From Thermoflexus sp. (GTDB taxonomy: Bacteria; Chloroflexota; Anaerolineae; Aggregatilineales; Aggregatilineaceae): a DNA stretch of 64,000 bases. Of the stretch, positions 45,392 through 55,979 are shown piece after piece. The stretch is from contig DYGX01000011.1 of the NCBI GenBank assembly GCA_020724465.1, positions 65,915-129,914 of the forward strand. Direction: 5' to 3'. Positions within the stretch are counted from its first letter, which is position 1; each line of letters starts with the position of its first letter. The position numbers were made by a program, and so were the translations under genes. The notes under the pieces are model-generated. The model ran no database searches, had not been told where the DNA came from, and was given only the letters and a program-made list of their open reading frames with translations.

Positions 45392-47047
45392 ATGTCAGCT
45401 TACCAGTTGCCCCAGTTACCCCAACCCGAGCCGGTTGGCCCGAACGAGGCCATCCTGGTTGCCAGCGGCGACCTGCGCCTGTCAGCCAACCAGAACTGCT
45501 GGCCCGCGCAAGAAGCCATGGAGCGCCAGCTCGTTGCCGCCTTCGCCCGCGAGGGCGTGACCGTGCGCCGCGGTCACCCCTATGACCCGGTTGAGAAGCA
45601 CGGGTTTATTTCCTCGCAGCGCATGGGGATGGATATTTTCAAGACCATTCACCCTGACGCGCCTTTGATCGTCGCCGAGGCGGTGTGGCAGTATTCTCAT
45701 CATGTGCTGGCAGGGCTGCGCAGCCACCGCGGCCCGATTCTCACGGTAGCTAACTGGAGCGGCCAGTGGCCAGGACTGGTTGGGATGCTCAACCTGAACG
45801 GCTCGCTGACGAAAGCCGGGGTGCCTTACAGCACGATCTGGAGCGAGAACTTTGACGACGAGTTCTTCATCCGCGGAATCCGCCAGTGGATTCGCGAGGG
45901 GCGCATCGATCACGACACCAGCCATGTCCGCCCGCTCGATCCCGGTAAGCTGCCCCCCCCTGAAGCTGAACTGGGGCGCGCGCTGGCCGCACAGCTTGCC
46001 ACCGAGAAGGCGATCCTCGGCGTCTTCGACGAGGGCTGCATGGGGATGTACAACGCCATCATCGACGACGAGCTGCTCAACCCGATGGGCATCTACAAGG
46101 AGCGCCTGAGCCAGTCCGCGCTGGTGGCGGCGATGCGCACGGTAAGCCGGTCCGAGGCACAGGCCGTGCGCGACTGGCTCGACCGCCGCGGTGTAACGTT
46201 TAAGACCGGCACGGATCCGGCCACCGAGCTGACGGACGAGCAGATTTTGGAGCAGTGCCAGATGTACATCGCGGCAGTGCGCATCGCGGCTGCCTTCGGT
46301 TGCGCGGCGATCGGCATTCAGTACCAGCAGGGGCTGAAGGACATGGCGCCCGCGTCCGATCTGGTAGAGGGTCTGCTCAATAATCCCGACCGCCCGCCGG
46401 TCTACCACGCCGACACGGGCGAGGAGCTTTACCCCGACGAGGCCTTGCCGCACTTTAACGAAGTTGACGAGGGGGCGGCGGTGGACGCACTGGTCACCAA
46501 CCGGATCTGGACGGCGCTGGGGCTGGATCCGTCGACCACGCTTCACGACGTGCGTTGGGGCGAGCACTACTCCGGTCACGGCGTGGACGATTACGTCTGG
46601 GTGTTCGAGATCTCGGGCGCGGCGCCCGCGTCGCATTTCATCGGCGGGTATGCCGGCGCGAGCAGCGAGCGTCAGCCCCCGATGTACTTCCCCTATGGCG
46701 GCGGCACGCTGAAGGGCGTCAGCAAGCCGGGCGAAATTGTCTGGAGCCGCGTGTTTGTCATGGACGGCGCGCTGCACGTTGACATCGGGCGCGGGCATGT
46801 CGTCGAGCTGCCGCAGGAAGAAACCGAGCGCCGCTGGCAGGCGACCACGCCGCAGTGGCCGATCATGCACGCTGTGCTGCACGGCGTGACCCGCGACCAG
46901 ATGATGGCGCGGCACAAGGCGAACCATGTCCAGGTGGTTTATGCGCCGGACGCGACGATTGCCGACCGGGCACTGGCTGCCAAGGCGGCGATGTTCGACG
47001 CGATGGGCGTGACCGTCCACCTGTGCGGGGACGTGCGCGTCGGTTGA
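45392..47047 (+). CDS. L-fucose/L-arabinose isomerase-family protein
   Basis: A 551-residue protein of the FucI fold, size close to FucI (about 590). Seen: an N-terminal substrate domain ([20 protein letters not shown]), a central domain with [20 protein letters not shown] and [20 protein letters not shown], and a C-terminal half with [19 protein letters not shown] and [21 protein letters not shown]. Acidic and His residues suitable for the Mn site are in EGCMG and MARHKANH but were not mapped with certainty. It may isomerise a deoxy- or pentose sugar. Start ATG 45392, with GAGGCGAG upstream. Confidence 0.75.
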   Translation: MSAYQLPQLPQPEPVGPNEAILVASGDLRLSANQNCWPAQEAMERQLVAAFAREGVTVRRGHPYDPVEKHGFISSQRMGMDIFKTIHPDAPLIVAEAVWQYSHHVLAGLRSHRGPILTVANWSGQWPGLVGMLNLNGSLTKAGVPYSTIWSENFDDEFFIRGIRQWIREGRIDHDTSHVRPLDPGKLPPPEAELGRALAAQLATEKAILGVFDEGCMGMYNAIIDDELLNPMGIYKERLSQSALVAAMRTVSRSEAQAVRDWLDRRGVTFKTGTDPATELTDEQILEQCQMYIAAVRIAAAFGCAAIGIQYQQGLKDMAPASDLVEGLLNNPDRPPVYHADTGEELYPDEALPHFNEVDEGAAVDALVTNRIWTALGLDPSTTLHDVRWGEHYSGHGVDDYVWVFEISGAAPASHFIGGYAGASSERQPPMYFPYGGGTLKGVSKPGEIVWSRVFVMDGALHVDIGRGHVVELPQEETERRWQATTPQWPIMHAVLHGVTRDQMMARHKANHVQVVYAPDATIADRALAAKAAMFDAMGVTVHLCGDVRVG

Positions 47048-47049
47048 GG

Positions 47050-47078
47050 TTGCCGCCGGCGTGGCTTGTTGTTAAGAT
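47050..47078 (+). promoter_or_regulatory. Candidate promoter of the FMN riboswitch transcript
   Basis: TTGCCG (47050-47055), 17-base spacer, TAAGAT (47073-47078), each 4 of 6 consensus bases, 15 bases before the aptamer. Directly after the isomerase stop codon. Confidence 0.35.
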
Positions 47079-47093
47079 TTGAGCACACAACAT

Positions 47094-47279
47094 GACCTTC
47101 GGGGCAGGGTGAAATTCCCGACCGGCGGTAGGGCGCTGCTCAGGCTGGCGCCAAGCCCGCGACCCGAGTCACCGGCACCCCGTTGAGGGGAAGCAGGTGC
47201 GCGCGGCGGATCGTCCGCTGCGCCGGTGGATCTGGTCCGAAGCCAGAGCCGACGGTGAGAGTCCGGATGGGAGAAGGTC
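47094..47279 (+). promoter_or_regulatory. FMN riboswitch (RFN element)
   Basis: Conserved RFN blocks in order: GGGGCAGGGTGAAATTCCCG, ACCGGCGGTA, AAGCCCGCGA, GATCTGGTCCGAAGCCAGAG, CCGACGGTGAGAGTCCGGAT and GGGAGAAGG. The closing helix P1 is perfect: GACCTTC (47094-47100) with GAAGGTC (47273-47279). A long variable arm (about 47170-47225) is present, as allowed in the family. It precedes a RibY-like riboflavin-binding gene and an intrinsic terminator, so FMN should reduce transcription. Confidence 0.97.
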
Positions 47280-47388
47280 TTCTGCAGAGCGCAGACGGTG
47301 CAGCTCGCGCCGTCCGTTGCGGGCTGCGTGCTATGCCCAGGTGGTGAGCGCGGCGGCCTGATCGATGTGCGCCCCTGTCGGAACCCCT

Positions 47389-47420
47389 GCCCCGAAGAGC
47401 CACGTTCGGGGCTTTTGTTT
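47389..47420 (+). terminator. Riboswitch attenuator terminator
   Basis: GCCCCGAA (47389-47396) and TTCGGGGC (47405-47412) form an 8-bp stem with 8-base loop followed by TTTTGTTTT. It lies 110 bases after the aptamer and 28 bases before the start codon. The left part could alternatively pair with GGGGC at 47101-47105 of the aptamer, but the antiterminator was not worked out. Confidence 0.85.
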
Positions 47421-47440
47421 TGAGAGGGGAGCGCCTTCTT

Positions 47441-48505
47441 ATGCGTACTCAGCGAGCAACAAACACTTCTCGCATGCGCCTGATTGCGGCGGCGGCCCTG
47501 CCGGTCATAGCCGCCGTGCTCGCCGCGTCGATCTGGCTGACGCGTGATGATAACGCCACGCAGGATGCGGACCTCACCCCCGTCACCCTGTTCATGAGCT
47601 ATATCCCCAGCGTGCAGTTCGCGCCGGTTTACGTGGCCGACCACCGGGGCTACTTTGCCGACGAGGGAATCGCCGTGACCTTCGAGCACAGCCTGAACGA
47701 GGCAGACGGAATCGACCGGCTGGCGGTGAACGATTTGCAGTTCGGGTTGGCGAGCGGCGAGCAGGTGCTGCTAGCCCGTGCGAACGGCCGCCCCCTGGTC
47801 TACGTCTTCGCCTGGTATCACCGCTTCCCCGTCGGGATCGCCGCGCCGAAACAGCTTGGGATCACGCACCCCGAAGACCTGGCCGGGCGGGTAGTGGGCA
47901 TCCCGGCCATCTACGGCGCGAGCTACATCGGCTTGCGGGCGCTGCTGGACGCGGCGGGCCTGACAGAAGCGGACCTGGCCGAGCTGCGTGCCATCGGCTA
48001 CACCGCGCCGGAAAACATCTGTGCGGGCGAGGTCGAGGCGGCGGTGGTGTACGTGGTCAACGAGCCGCTGGCGATCGAAAGCCAGTGCACGCCGGTAGAC
48101 GTGATCGAGGTGTCCGACTATGCGGATTTGGTCGCCAACGGGCTGCTGACCAATGAGCAAACTATACGGGACCACCCCGAACTGGTCGCCGGGATGGTGC
48201 GGGCGCTCAAGCGCGGGCTGGAAGATACGCTGCAAGACCCCGAAGCTGCGTTCACTATCAGCGTCGAGCATTACGTGCGCGATCTGCCGGCGGAGCAGTA
48301 TCCGGTCCAGCGCCAGGTTCTGCTGAACTCGATCGAGCTGTGGCGCGCCGAGACCCTGGGGCTGACTGACCCGGTAGCCTGGGAGCGCACGCAGCAGATC
48401 CTGATCGATGCGGGCTTGATCGGCGCGCCGCTCGACGATCTGGCGGCGGCCTACGATATGCACTTTGTGCGCGAGGCATCGGCGCGGGCCAGCAGCGGTC
48501 AGTAG
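47441..48505 (+). CDS. ribY: NMT1/THI5-like substrate-binding protein, predicted riboflavin transporter component (RibY)
   Basis: A 354-residue exported protein: N-terminal signal or anchor helix (residues 12-35), then a type II binding fold of the NMT1/THI5 class: LFMSYIPSVQFAPVYVADHRG, LQFGLASGEQVLLARANGRPL and the LAGRVVGIPAIYGASYIGLR segment. Control by the FMN riboswitch is the main reason for the riboflavin assignment, in line with the RibXY systems predicted in Chloroflexota. No RibX permease or ATPase follows, since the next gene is on the other strand. ATG 47441 has GAGGGGAG upstream. Confidence 0.85.
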   Translation: MRTQRATNTSRMRLIAAAALPVIAAVLAASIWLTRDDNATQDADLTPVTLFMSYIPSVQFAPVYVADHRGYFADEGIAVTFEHSLNEADGIDRLAVNDLQFGLASGEQVLLARANGRPLVYVFAWYHRFPVGIAAPKQLGITHPEDLAGRVVGIPAIYGASYIGLRALLDAAGLTEADLAELRAIGYTAPENICAGEVEAAVVYVVNEPLAIESQCTPVDVIEVSDYADLVANGLLTNEQTIRDHPELVAGMVRALKRGLEDTLQDPEAAFTISVEHYVRDLPAEQYPVQRQVLLNSIELWRAETLGLTDPVAWERTQQILIDAGLIGAPLDDLAAAYDMHFVREASARASSGQ

Positions 48506-48519
48506 CAGACCCGGCCCGG

Positions 48520-49689
48520 TCAGGGCACCTGAAAGGAGCAGATCGCCTCGATCACACGTTCCTGATCGCGGGCGCTGAGCGTGTTATAGAACGGCAGCCG
48601 CAGCAGCCGGTCGCTGATGTCTTCCGTCACGGGGCAGTCACCCGGCTTGCCCCCAAAGCGCACGCCCATCTCGGACAGGTGCAGGGGCACGTAGTGGAAG
48701 ACGGCCAGAATGCCTCGCGCCCGCAAATGCGCGATCAGCGCCTGGCGCGCTTCGAGCGACGGCATGAGCAGATAGAACATGTGATAGGACTGCGCGCAGT
48801 GCTCGGGGATCACAGGCAGCCGGATCCCATTGGCTGCGGCCCAGTCTGCAAGCTGCGCGGCGTAGGTATGCCAGATCCGCCGCCGGCGTCCCTGGATTTC
48901 GTCGCGCGCTTCGAGCTGAGCGAGCAGAAACGCCGCCAGCAGGTCTGAGGGCAGGTAGCTCGAACCGACGTCGACCCAGGTGTATTTGTCAACCTCGCCC
49001 CGGAAGAAGCGGCTGCGGTTGGTTCCCTTCTCGCGCAGGATCTCGGCACGCTCGATGTAGCGCGGGTCGTTGATCACCAGCGCCCCGCCTTCGCCGCAGT
49101 GGAAATTCTTTGTCTCATGGAAACTCTGCGTGGCCAGCGCGCCGAACGACCCCAGCGGACGGCCCCGATAGTGCCCGAAGAGTCCGTGCGCGTTGTCCTC
49201 GACAACCGGCACGTTGTGCTTTTCGGCCAGCGCGAGAATGGCGTCCATTTCGCAGCCAACACCGGCATAGTGCACCGGCACGATGGCGCGCGTGCGCGGC
49301 GTGATCAGCCCGGCAAGCTGGACCTCATCCATGTTCAGGGTGTCCGGCCGGATGTCGACAAACACCGGCCGGGCGCCCCGCAGCACGAATGCGTTGATCG
49401 TCGACACGAACGTGAATGACGGGACGATCACCTCGTCGCCCGGTTCGATGTCGAGCAACAGCGCGGCCATCTCCAGGGCGTGCGTGCAGGATGTGGTGAG
49501 AAGCACGCGCGGCGCGCCAAGAGTTTCCTCCAACAGGCGGCTGCACTGGCGCGTGAACGGGCCATCCCCCGAAATATGGCCGTTGGCGATGGCCTGCGCC
49601 ATGTATGCCTGCTCGTTGCCGGCGAAGCATGGCCGGTTAAACGGAATCTGGATCGGCTGGGGCTGTTCAGCGCTGGGTGATTGGCTCAT
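48520..49689 (-). CDS. wecE: DegT/DnrJ-family sugar aminotransferase (WecE/RffA-like)
   Basis: A 389-residue PLP enzyme. The internal aldimine Lys is in SFHETKNFHCGEGGAL (about residue 190), with the PLP-phosphate segment TSCTHALEMAALLL and VEDNAHGLFGHYRGRPLG before it. The pattern, including DVGSSYLPSDLLAAFLLAQLE, fits dTDP-4-amino-4,6-dideoxygalactose transaminase. It makes an amino sugar nucleotide for surface polysaccharide. It overlaps an acetyltransferase gene upstream by 4 bases. Confidence 0.88.
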   Translation of the reverse strand: MSQSPSAEQPQPIQIPFNRPCFAGNEQAYMAQAIANGHISGDGPFTRQCSRLLEETLGAPRVLLTTSCTHALEMAALLLDIEPGDEVIVPSFTFVSTINAFVLRGARPVFVDIRPDTLNMDEVQLAGLITPRTRAIVPVHYAGVGCEMDAILALAEKHNVPVVEDNAHGLFGHYRGRPLGSFGALATQSFHETKNFHCGEGGALVINDPRYIERAEILREKGTNRSRFFRGEVDKYTWVDVGSSYLPSDLLAAFLLAQLEARDEIQGRRRRIWHTYAAQLADWAAANGIRLPVIPEHCAQSYHMFYLLMPSLEARQALIAHLRARGILAVFHYVPLHLSEMGVRFGGKPGDCPVTEDISDRLLRLPFYNTLSARDQERVIEAICSFQVP

Positions 49690-50429
49690 GTGTCATACCA
49701 TTTGTGGAAGGTGTAGTAGGCGTGGCTCGGCTCGAACCCGAGGCGCACCCAGACCTTTTGCACGGCGAGATTGGTGATCTGCGTCGAGACGATCATGGTC
49801 CGGCGCCCGTGCTCTGCACACCACTGCATGCTGCGCACCATGAACGAGCGGTAAATCCCGCGTCCTTGCGCGAACGGCGCCACACCGAACAGCACGCCTT
49901 CGCCTTCGTCGGCGCTGTTGAAGCGAAGCGTGGCGAACCCGGCAATCCGGCCGTCCAGCTCGGCGACCAGCACTTCATCCGCCACCTCGCGCGACGTCGC
50001 CGAGCGCTCGGCCCACGAAGTATAGACTTCGTCGCACTGCGCGCGGTCCAATCGCGGGTCGGCGTGGTAGTGACCGAAGTATCCCTGGAAAGCCTCGACG
50101 GCGATCGCCACCACTGCTGCCTCGTCGCCAGGGCGGATCGGGCGGATGGGGACGGATCCTTCGTCAGCCGGGATAGGCGTCTTGTGAAGATCGCGCCGGT
50201 AGTAGATCAGCGTGTCCATCAGTTGGAAGCCGTCGCTCTCCATCGTCTGGACGGTCTGCAGCGCTGACGCCGGACAGCGCGCAATTAAGAAAGTAACGTC
50301 GTTCTCAAGGCAGAAACGGTTGACAATTGCCAGGTCGCTTTCATTCGCCACATGGGCGCGCGCACTGCGTACCCCGAAACGCGTCTCGTCCAGCGGCGAA
50401 AGATCAACCTGCACGCGCGCATCGTGCAT
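49686..50429 (-). CDS. GNAT N-acetyltransferase (WecD-like)
   Basis: A 247-residue protein with an N-terminal domain (LDETRFGVRSARAHVANESD, QLMDTLIYYRRDL) and a C-terminal GNAT domain with the acetyl-CoA segment GVAPFAQGRGIYRSFM and the NLAVQKVWVRLGF end motif. Domain order and coupling to a WecE-type aminotransferase match dTDP-fucosamine acetyltransferase. The product would be an N-acetylated deoxy-amino sugar. Start ATG 50429 with GGGGGAAG upstream; the longer frame is less likely. Confidence 0.8.
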   Translation of the reverse strand: MHDARVQVDLSPLDETRFGVRSARAHVANESDLAIVNRFCLENDVTFLIARCPASALQTVQTMESDGFQLMDTLIYYRRDLHKTPIPADEGSVPIRPIRPGDEAAVVAIAVEAFQGYFGHYHADPRLDRAQCDEVYTSWAERSATSREVADEVLVAELDGRIAGFATLRFNSADEGEGVLFGVAPFAQGRGIYRSFMVRSMQWCAEHGRRTMIVSTQITNLAVQKVWVRLGFEPSHAYYTFHKWYDT

Positions 50430-50586
50430 GTATTTCTTCCCCCCATTAGCGTGCCCTGCTCCCAGCACCGCGCCCGCCCGTCCTTGCCGATGCGCGTTCG
50501 GCCCGGCCCTCAGGCGGCGCGGCGCTCATGCGGGTCATTATAGCAGTCTCCACGAATTTCTGCTGTCGTGTGGGATACGATCTGGC

Positions 50587-51759
<1,173 letters not shown>

Positions 51760-51812
51760 GACGGCGTTCCTGTCGGCGAGTGGGTTGATTATAGCGCGTC
51801 GGCAGCGCCGTT

Positions 51813-53030
51813 TCATCCGGGCCGCGACGCTGTCCGCTGCTGGCGTTCAAGCAGGGATCGCGCGCGGGGCGGGAGCTGCGAGCCAAACGGATTGGCCCGG
51901 CGGAAGGCGCAGACTTCGCATAGTCCTTCCGGAGTCAGCGTGCCTTCGGCGACCCGCGCCTTGCAGCGTTTGCAGCGATCAAACCGTCCTGTGGCGATGG
52001 CTTCCTCGGCGGGGGTTTGCAGCGCGCCCGTGAAGGGCACCCCGCGCGAATAGAGCACGCCCGGATCGCATAGATGCAGGCAGACCTCGCAGCCGGTGCA
52101 GATCGCCGCCAGATGCGTCAGGCGAAAGGCGCGGGTATGGTCGTCGATCTCGAGGCCGAGCGCCCCGGTAGGGCAGGCTTTTTCGCACGCGCCGCAGGCC
52201 GTGCAGCCGTCTTCCGCACCGACGCGCATGAAGACTTGCCCTGCCTGCGGCGCCGGGCAGAGCGCCTGCCCGGCAGGCGGCAGCAGCGCGAGCGCATGGA
52301 GCAGGCGCAACCGCTCATTCGGGACGCGCTTGGGGCCGGGCAGCGCGGCCGGGTCGATGGCCAGCGCGTCCAGGCGGTCGTCGGCGTCATTCGCGGCAAA
52401 CGGGTTGAGCAGTCGGCGGCGCGAAATGGGCGGCTGGTCCGCGAAGTAAACCGTCCAGCGCGGGCCGGTCGTGCCGTCCGCCAGCCCGGTGATTGCCACG
52501 ATCGGCTCCGCTTCGACCCAGGGCCGCAGCACGCCGCGTGCTTTGTCCAGCGTGCGCTCGATGCTGGCACGGGCGCCAAGCGGGCAGTCCGCGCAGGCAT
52601 CCAGGTAGACGTCGATCCGCGTCACACCCAGCGCCGCCAGCCCGGCATAGGCCGACGGGCCGAGCGCGGCGAGGCACTCCCCGATCACGATCGCCGCGTC
52701 GACCGGCTGCGCGCCGTGCTCAGTCGGCGGATGATGGGCACACAGCAGGGCGATGGCGCCCTCGGACCCGGCGCGGGACGCGCAGCGCAGGACGTCGTGC
52801 GTCACATCCCGTGCTTCAAAAGCGCCTACCGGACAGGCATGCACGCACGCGCCGCACGCGGTGCAGTGCACCGGATCGAGCACCACCGTTTCGTCGATGC
52901 GCAAGGCATTTGCCAGGCACTCGTCTGCACAGATCCGGCATTGCGCGAAGGCGTCCAGAGCGTGGACGCACCGCTCCGCACGGACCCGCACGCCAGCCGT
53001 AGCGCCCGGCGCTAACGGGTCAAACGCCAC
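51813..53030 (-). CDS. Multi-cluster ferredoxin-like protein with C-terminal zinc ribbon
   Basis: A 405-residue Cys-rich cytosolic protein. First half: one atypical set (Cys21, Cys31, Cys34, Cys38) and one standard CTACGACVHACP set. A middle region (about 75-275) has a few Cys (DACADCPLG) like the interdomain of MvhD/hydrogenase-like proteins. Second half: CTACGACEKACP and CTGCEVCLHLCDPG. The end has CKRCKA...CEVC, a zinc-ribbon pattern. Up to four [4Fe-4S] clusters are expected. Start is GTG 53030 with GAGGAG upstream. With the FmdE-MobB gene it suggests electron transfer to a molybdoenzyme encoded elsewhere. Confidence 0.8.
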   Translation of the reverse strand: MAFDPLAPGATAGVRVRAERCVHALDAFAQCRICADECLANALRIDETVVLDPVHCTACGACVHACPVGAFEARDVTHDVLRCASRAGSEGAIALLCAHHPPTEHGAQPVDAAIVIGECLAALGPSAYAGLAALGVTRIDVYLDACADCPLGARASIERTLDKARGVLRPWVEAEPIVAITGLADGTTGPRWTVYFADQPPISRRRLLNPFAANDADDRLDALAIDPAALPGPKRVPNERLRLLHALALLPPAGQALCPAPQAGQVFMRVGAEDGCTACGACEKACPTGALGLEIDDHTRAFRLTHLAAICTGCEVCLHLCDPGVLYSRGVPFTGALQTPAEEAIATGRFDRCKRCKARVAEGTLTPEGLCEVCAFRRANPFGSQLPPRARSLLERQQRTASRPG

Positions 53031-53070
53031 AGCATAAACTCCTCACTTCACCACCAGCAGCCGCAAGCCC

Positions 53071-53733
53071 TCACTCGTCCTGCGCCACCAGGCCGTTTTG
53101 CACGGCGTAGGCCGCCGCCTGGGTGCGGTTGTCGAGCTGGAGCTTGGACAGGATGTTGCGCAGGTGGACCTTGACGGTATTGACCGTGATGTGCAGCTCG
53201 TCCGCGATCTGCGGGTTGCTTGACCCCTGCGCTACCAGCCGCAAAACGTCTACTTCCCGCTCGGTAAGCGCCTCAGATCCGTCGGTATCGGGCGTGCCGG
53301 CGTTCCTCAGCTCGCGCAGCAGCCGTGCCGCGATCGCGCGTGTCAGCGCGACTTCTCCCCGCGCGACGCCTTCCATCAGATCGAACAACTCATGTGCATC
53401 CAGGCTTTTCAGCAGATAGCCCGCCGCGCCAAGCTGAACGGCGCGGTAGACGTGTTCGTCCAGCTCGGACGCTGTCAATATGATAATCGCAGTGTCCGAC
53501 TGGGTTTTGCGCAGGCGGTCAGCCGTCTGCAAGCCGTCCCCTTCAGGCATCAGGATATCCATCAGGACCACATCCGGATGAAGCTGCCCGGCCAGGGCCA
53601 GGGCTTCGGCGCCGCTTTCGGCCTCGCCGACGACCTGCACCAGATCCGGACGGGTGCGCATCAGGCTGATCAACCCCTGCCGGAACAGCACGTGATCGTC
53701 GGCCACTAGAACTCTGAGAGGTAGCTCGCGCAT
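53071..53733 (-). CDS. NarL/LuxR-type response regulator
   Basis: A 220-residue regulator: receiver domain with VLVADDHVLFRQGL, phosphoacceptor Asp in PDVVLMDILMPEGD and Lys in YLLKSLDAHEL; then a LuxR helix-turn-helix (LTEREVDVLRLVAQGSSNPQ, VNTVKVHLRNILSKLQLDNR). It is 24 bases downstream of its kinase gene. Targets are unknown. Confidence 0.94.
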   Translation of the reverse strand: MRELPLRVLVADDHVLFRQGLISLMRTRPDLVQVVGEAESGAEALALAGQLHPDVVLMDILMPEGDGLQTADRLRKTQSDTAIIILTASELDEHVYRAVQLGAAGYLLKSLDAHELFDLMEGVARGEVALTRAIAARLLRELRNAGTPDTDGSEALTEREVDVLRLVAQGSSNPQIADELHITVNTVKVHLRNILSKLQLDNRTQAAAYAVQNGLVAQDE

Positions 53734-53757
53734 TGGAACCGGTCCCTTCTATCGATC

Positions 53758-55662
53758 TCACTGCTGAATCCGCGGCAGCCAGAAGCTGACCTGCGTGCCC
53801 TGATCGGGCGCGGATGTAATGGTCAGTTCGCCCCTGGCGCTCTCCGAGCGCTCGCGCATCGTCTCCAGGCCGAAGTGACGGCGCACGGCGCGCGGTACAA
53901 AGCCGATGCCGTCGTCCGTGATCGTCACGTGCAGCCGCCCGTTATGGGCTGCCAGATGAAGCTGGACGTGTTTCGCGCGCGAGTGCTTGCGCACGTTGGC
54001 CAGGGCTTCCTGCACGATGCACACCAACTGCGTCTCGCCCAGCGGCGAAAGATTCGGCGGCTCGTCCAGCTCGTTCACGAACTCGGTCGCGATCCCGGTC
54101 TGGATGCCGAACTCGCGGATGTAGTTTTCCAGCGATTGGACCAGCCCGGCTTCGCCCGCCAGGGTGGTTCGCAGGCTGAGGATGTTCTCACGCACGTCCG
54201 CCTGTGCGGAAGTGATCAGATCGCGCGCCTGCCGCAGCTCGCTCAGCGTCGCCTCTGTGTTGCCCTGGCGGACCAGAGCTTCCAGCGTCTGCACTTCGAG
54301 GCTCATGTAGCCCAGAATCTGCGCCAGGCCGTCGTGCATCTCGCGCGCGATGCGCGCCCGTTCCTCGATGACAGCCAGCGACTGCAGGCGCCCCGCCATC
54401 AGCGCATGCTGGATTGCGATCACCGCCTGATCGCTAAGATGCTCGATGTGATCGAGGTCCGTCCGCGTGAAGGTGTCGGGATCCGTGCTGACCATCCACA
54501 GCGCGCCCAGGGTTTCGCCTTCGAAAGCCAGAGGCACGATTGCCGCGGAGCGCACCGTCCCCACGCGCGGGCATTCCCAGCTTGTTCCGTTCGGGAGCAA
54601 GGTGCCACGCCCCGACCGCACCGCGCTGAGAATGATCGGCTCGGTGACGCGCACGTTGAGAATGGTCGCCTCGCTGGCCGATGCAAACGCCTTGACGATC
54701 AGCCCGCTGTAATCTTCATCCCACAGGGCGATCGCCGCGCCGCTGGCCCGCAGCAGCAGCCGCCCGCGATCGACAATCGACGTCAGCACCTGTTCGAGCG
54801 GTTCCAGCGTCGCGATCTGACGGCTGATCTGGACCAGCGTTTCGCTCCAGCGTTCCGCGATCTGGCGCGCGTCGCGCTGGACGACCAGGGCGGCGTGCTG
54901 AGCGCGCTCGCGCTCGCGCTGCAAGGTTTCAAGCTGGAGCCGGCGCTCGCTGGCAAACACACCCAGCGCGCGGATCACGGCGAGCGTGAGCGTGACGGCG
55001 GCCAGCGTGCGCCACAACTGGACGGGAACGTGCGTCAGCCGCTCGCTTGCTTCGTAGTTGATCCAGGCGGCCAGCCCGTAAACCCCTTTCTCGACGACCA
55101 GTCCGGCGACGATCGCGTAGAGGAAAGCGGCTGCCGCGGCCAGAAGCAGCCAGCGATAAGGGCCGCGGGACTTGCGGTGTGCCGCCCGATGCCAATGCCG
55201 GGCAAAGCCGAACGACATCATCAGGCTTCCGGGCAGGAATAGCAGATAGCGCGACCAGGTATCTGCGGTCCGCTCCGGCTCGCTTTCGGTCATGATCACG
55301 ACCAGCGCATAGGCCACCACCAGCATCACGGGGACGAACAGCACCGCCCGCGCAAACGTTACCCAGGCGGGCAGCGGTCCCACTTCGGCCAGCAGGCCGA
55401 CGCCGAACCGGATCAGCATTACCGCCGAGATGGGCAGCAGAACCGTCCGGGTGATGAGCAGGGCCTGTTCCAGGTGCGGCGGCTGCGCGCTGAGCAGGAA
55501 CATATCGCTCCACTCGACGGCGCTGTGAGTCAAGCCGAAGAGCGCCAGCCAGGGAAGCTGCCGGCCAAGGGGCAGCTCGCTCGACTCGCGCATTTCGAGC
55601 AGCGAGGCCAGTCCCAGGCTGAAGAAGGCAAGGCCGTAGACAAAGTACAGGTGCTCAATCAT
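53758..55662 (-). CDS. Membrane-bound GAF histidine kinase (NarX/LiaS class)
   Basis: A 634-residue kinase: seven or so hydrophobic helices in residues 1-240, a coiled coil (245-275), GAF domain (about 280-425), HisKA_3 with His443 in REMHDGLAQILGYM, and HATPase with QEALANVRKHS, DDGIGF and HFGLETMRER. The pair with 53071-53733 is a standard NarX/NarL-type two-component system; the membrane part has no known ligand pocket. The ATG at 55662 begins the first helix directly. No convincing promoter was found in the 317-base gap upstream (55663-55979). Confidence 0.93.
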   Translation of the reverse strand: MIEHLYFVYGLAFFSLGLASLLEMRESSELPLGRQLPWLALFGLTHSAVEWSDMFLLSAQPPHLEQALLITRTVLLPISAVMLIRFGVGLLAEVGPLPAWVTFARAVLFVPVMLVVAYALVVIMTESEPERTADTWSRYLLFLPGSLMMSFGFARHWHRAAHRKSRGPYRWLLLAAAAAFLYAIVAGLVVEKGVYGLAAWINYEASERLTHVPVQLWRTLAAVTLTLAVIRALGVFASERRLQLETLQRERERAQHAALVVQRDARQIAERWSETLVQISRQIATLEPLEQVLTSIVDRGRLLLRASGAAIALWDEDYSGLIVKAFASASEATILNVRVTEPIILSAVRSGRGTLLPNGTSWECPRVGTVRSAAIVPLAFEGETLGALWMVSTDPDTFTRTDLDHIEHLSDQAVIAIQHALMAGRLQSLAVIEERARIAREMHDGLAQILGYMSLEVQTLEALVRQGNTEATLSELRQARDLITSAQADVRENILSLRTTLAGEAGLVQSLENYIREFGIQTGIATEFVNELDEPPNLSPLGETQLVCIVQEALANVRKHSRAKHVQLHLAAHNGRLHVTITDDGIGFVPRAVRRHFGLETMRERSESARGELTITSAPDQGTQVSFWLPRIQQ

Positions 55663-55920
55663 ACTGCTACGTCGATGCTTCCTGGGTCGTATGGCAGCTC
55701 GATTTGGGCTACGATCAGGGACGTGTTGAGCGCCGCCAGTGCGGGCGGCTCAGCGACTGACCCGCTTGGTCGCACGCGGGGCGGATAATGCCCCGAACGA
55801 ATTTGCGAGATTAGCGTGGTGTTTGTCACATAAAAATTCTAGAGGCGCGCACCGCACTCTACCTGTCCCAAAATGCACCTGTTTTGGCGCGATCCTGCAC
55901 ATGCAGCGCGGCATCGCCTG

Positions 55921-55959
55921 AAAAAGAGCGGGGCGCGCTCGCCACGAGCGCGCCCCGCT
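55921..55959 (-). terminator. Intrinsic terminator of the SH3b-repeat gene
   Basis: A perfect 15-bp stem: AGCGGGGCGCGCTCG (55927-55941) with CGAGCGCGCCCCGCT (55945-55959), 3-base loop, followed on the minus strand by CTTTTT. It lies 20 bases after the gene at 55980. The rest of the gap to 55662 shows nothing else recognisable. Confidence 0.9.
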
Positions 55960-55979
55960 GCGGGCCGGACGGCTGGCGA

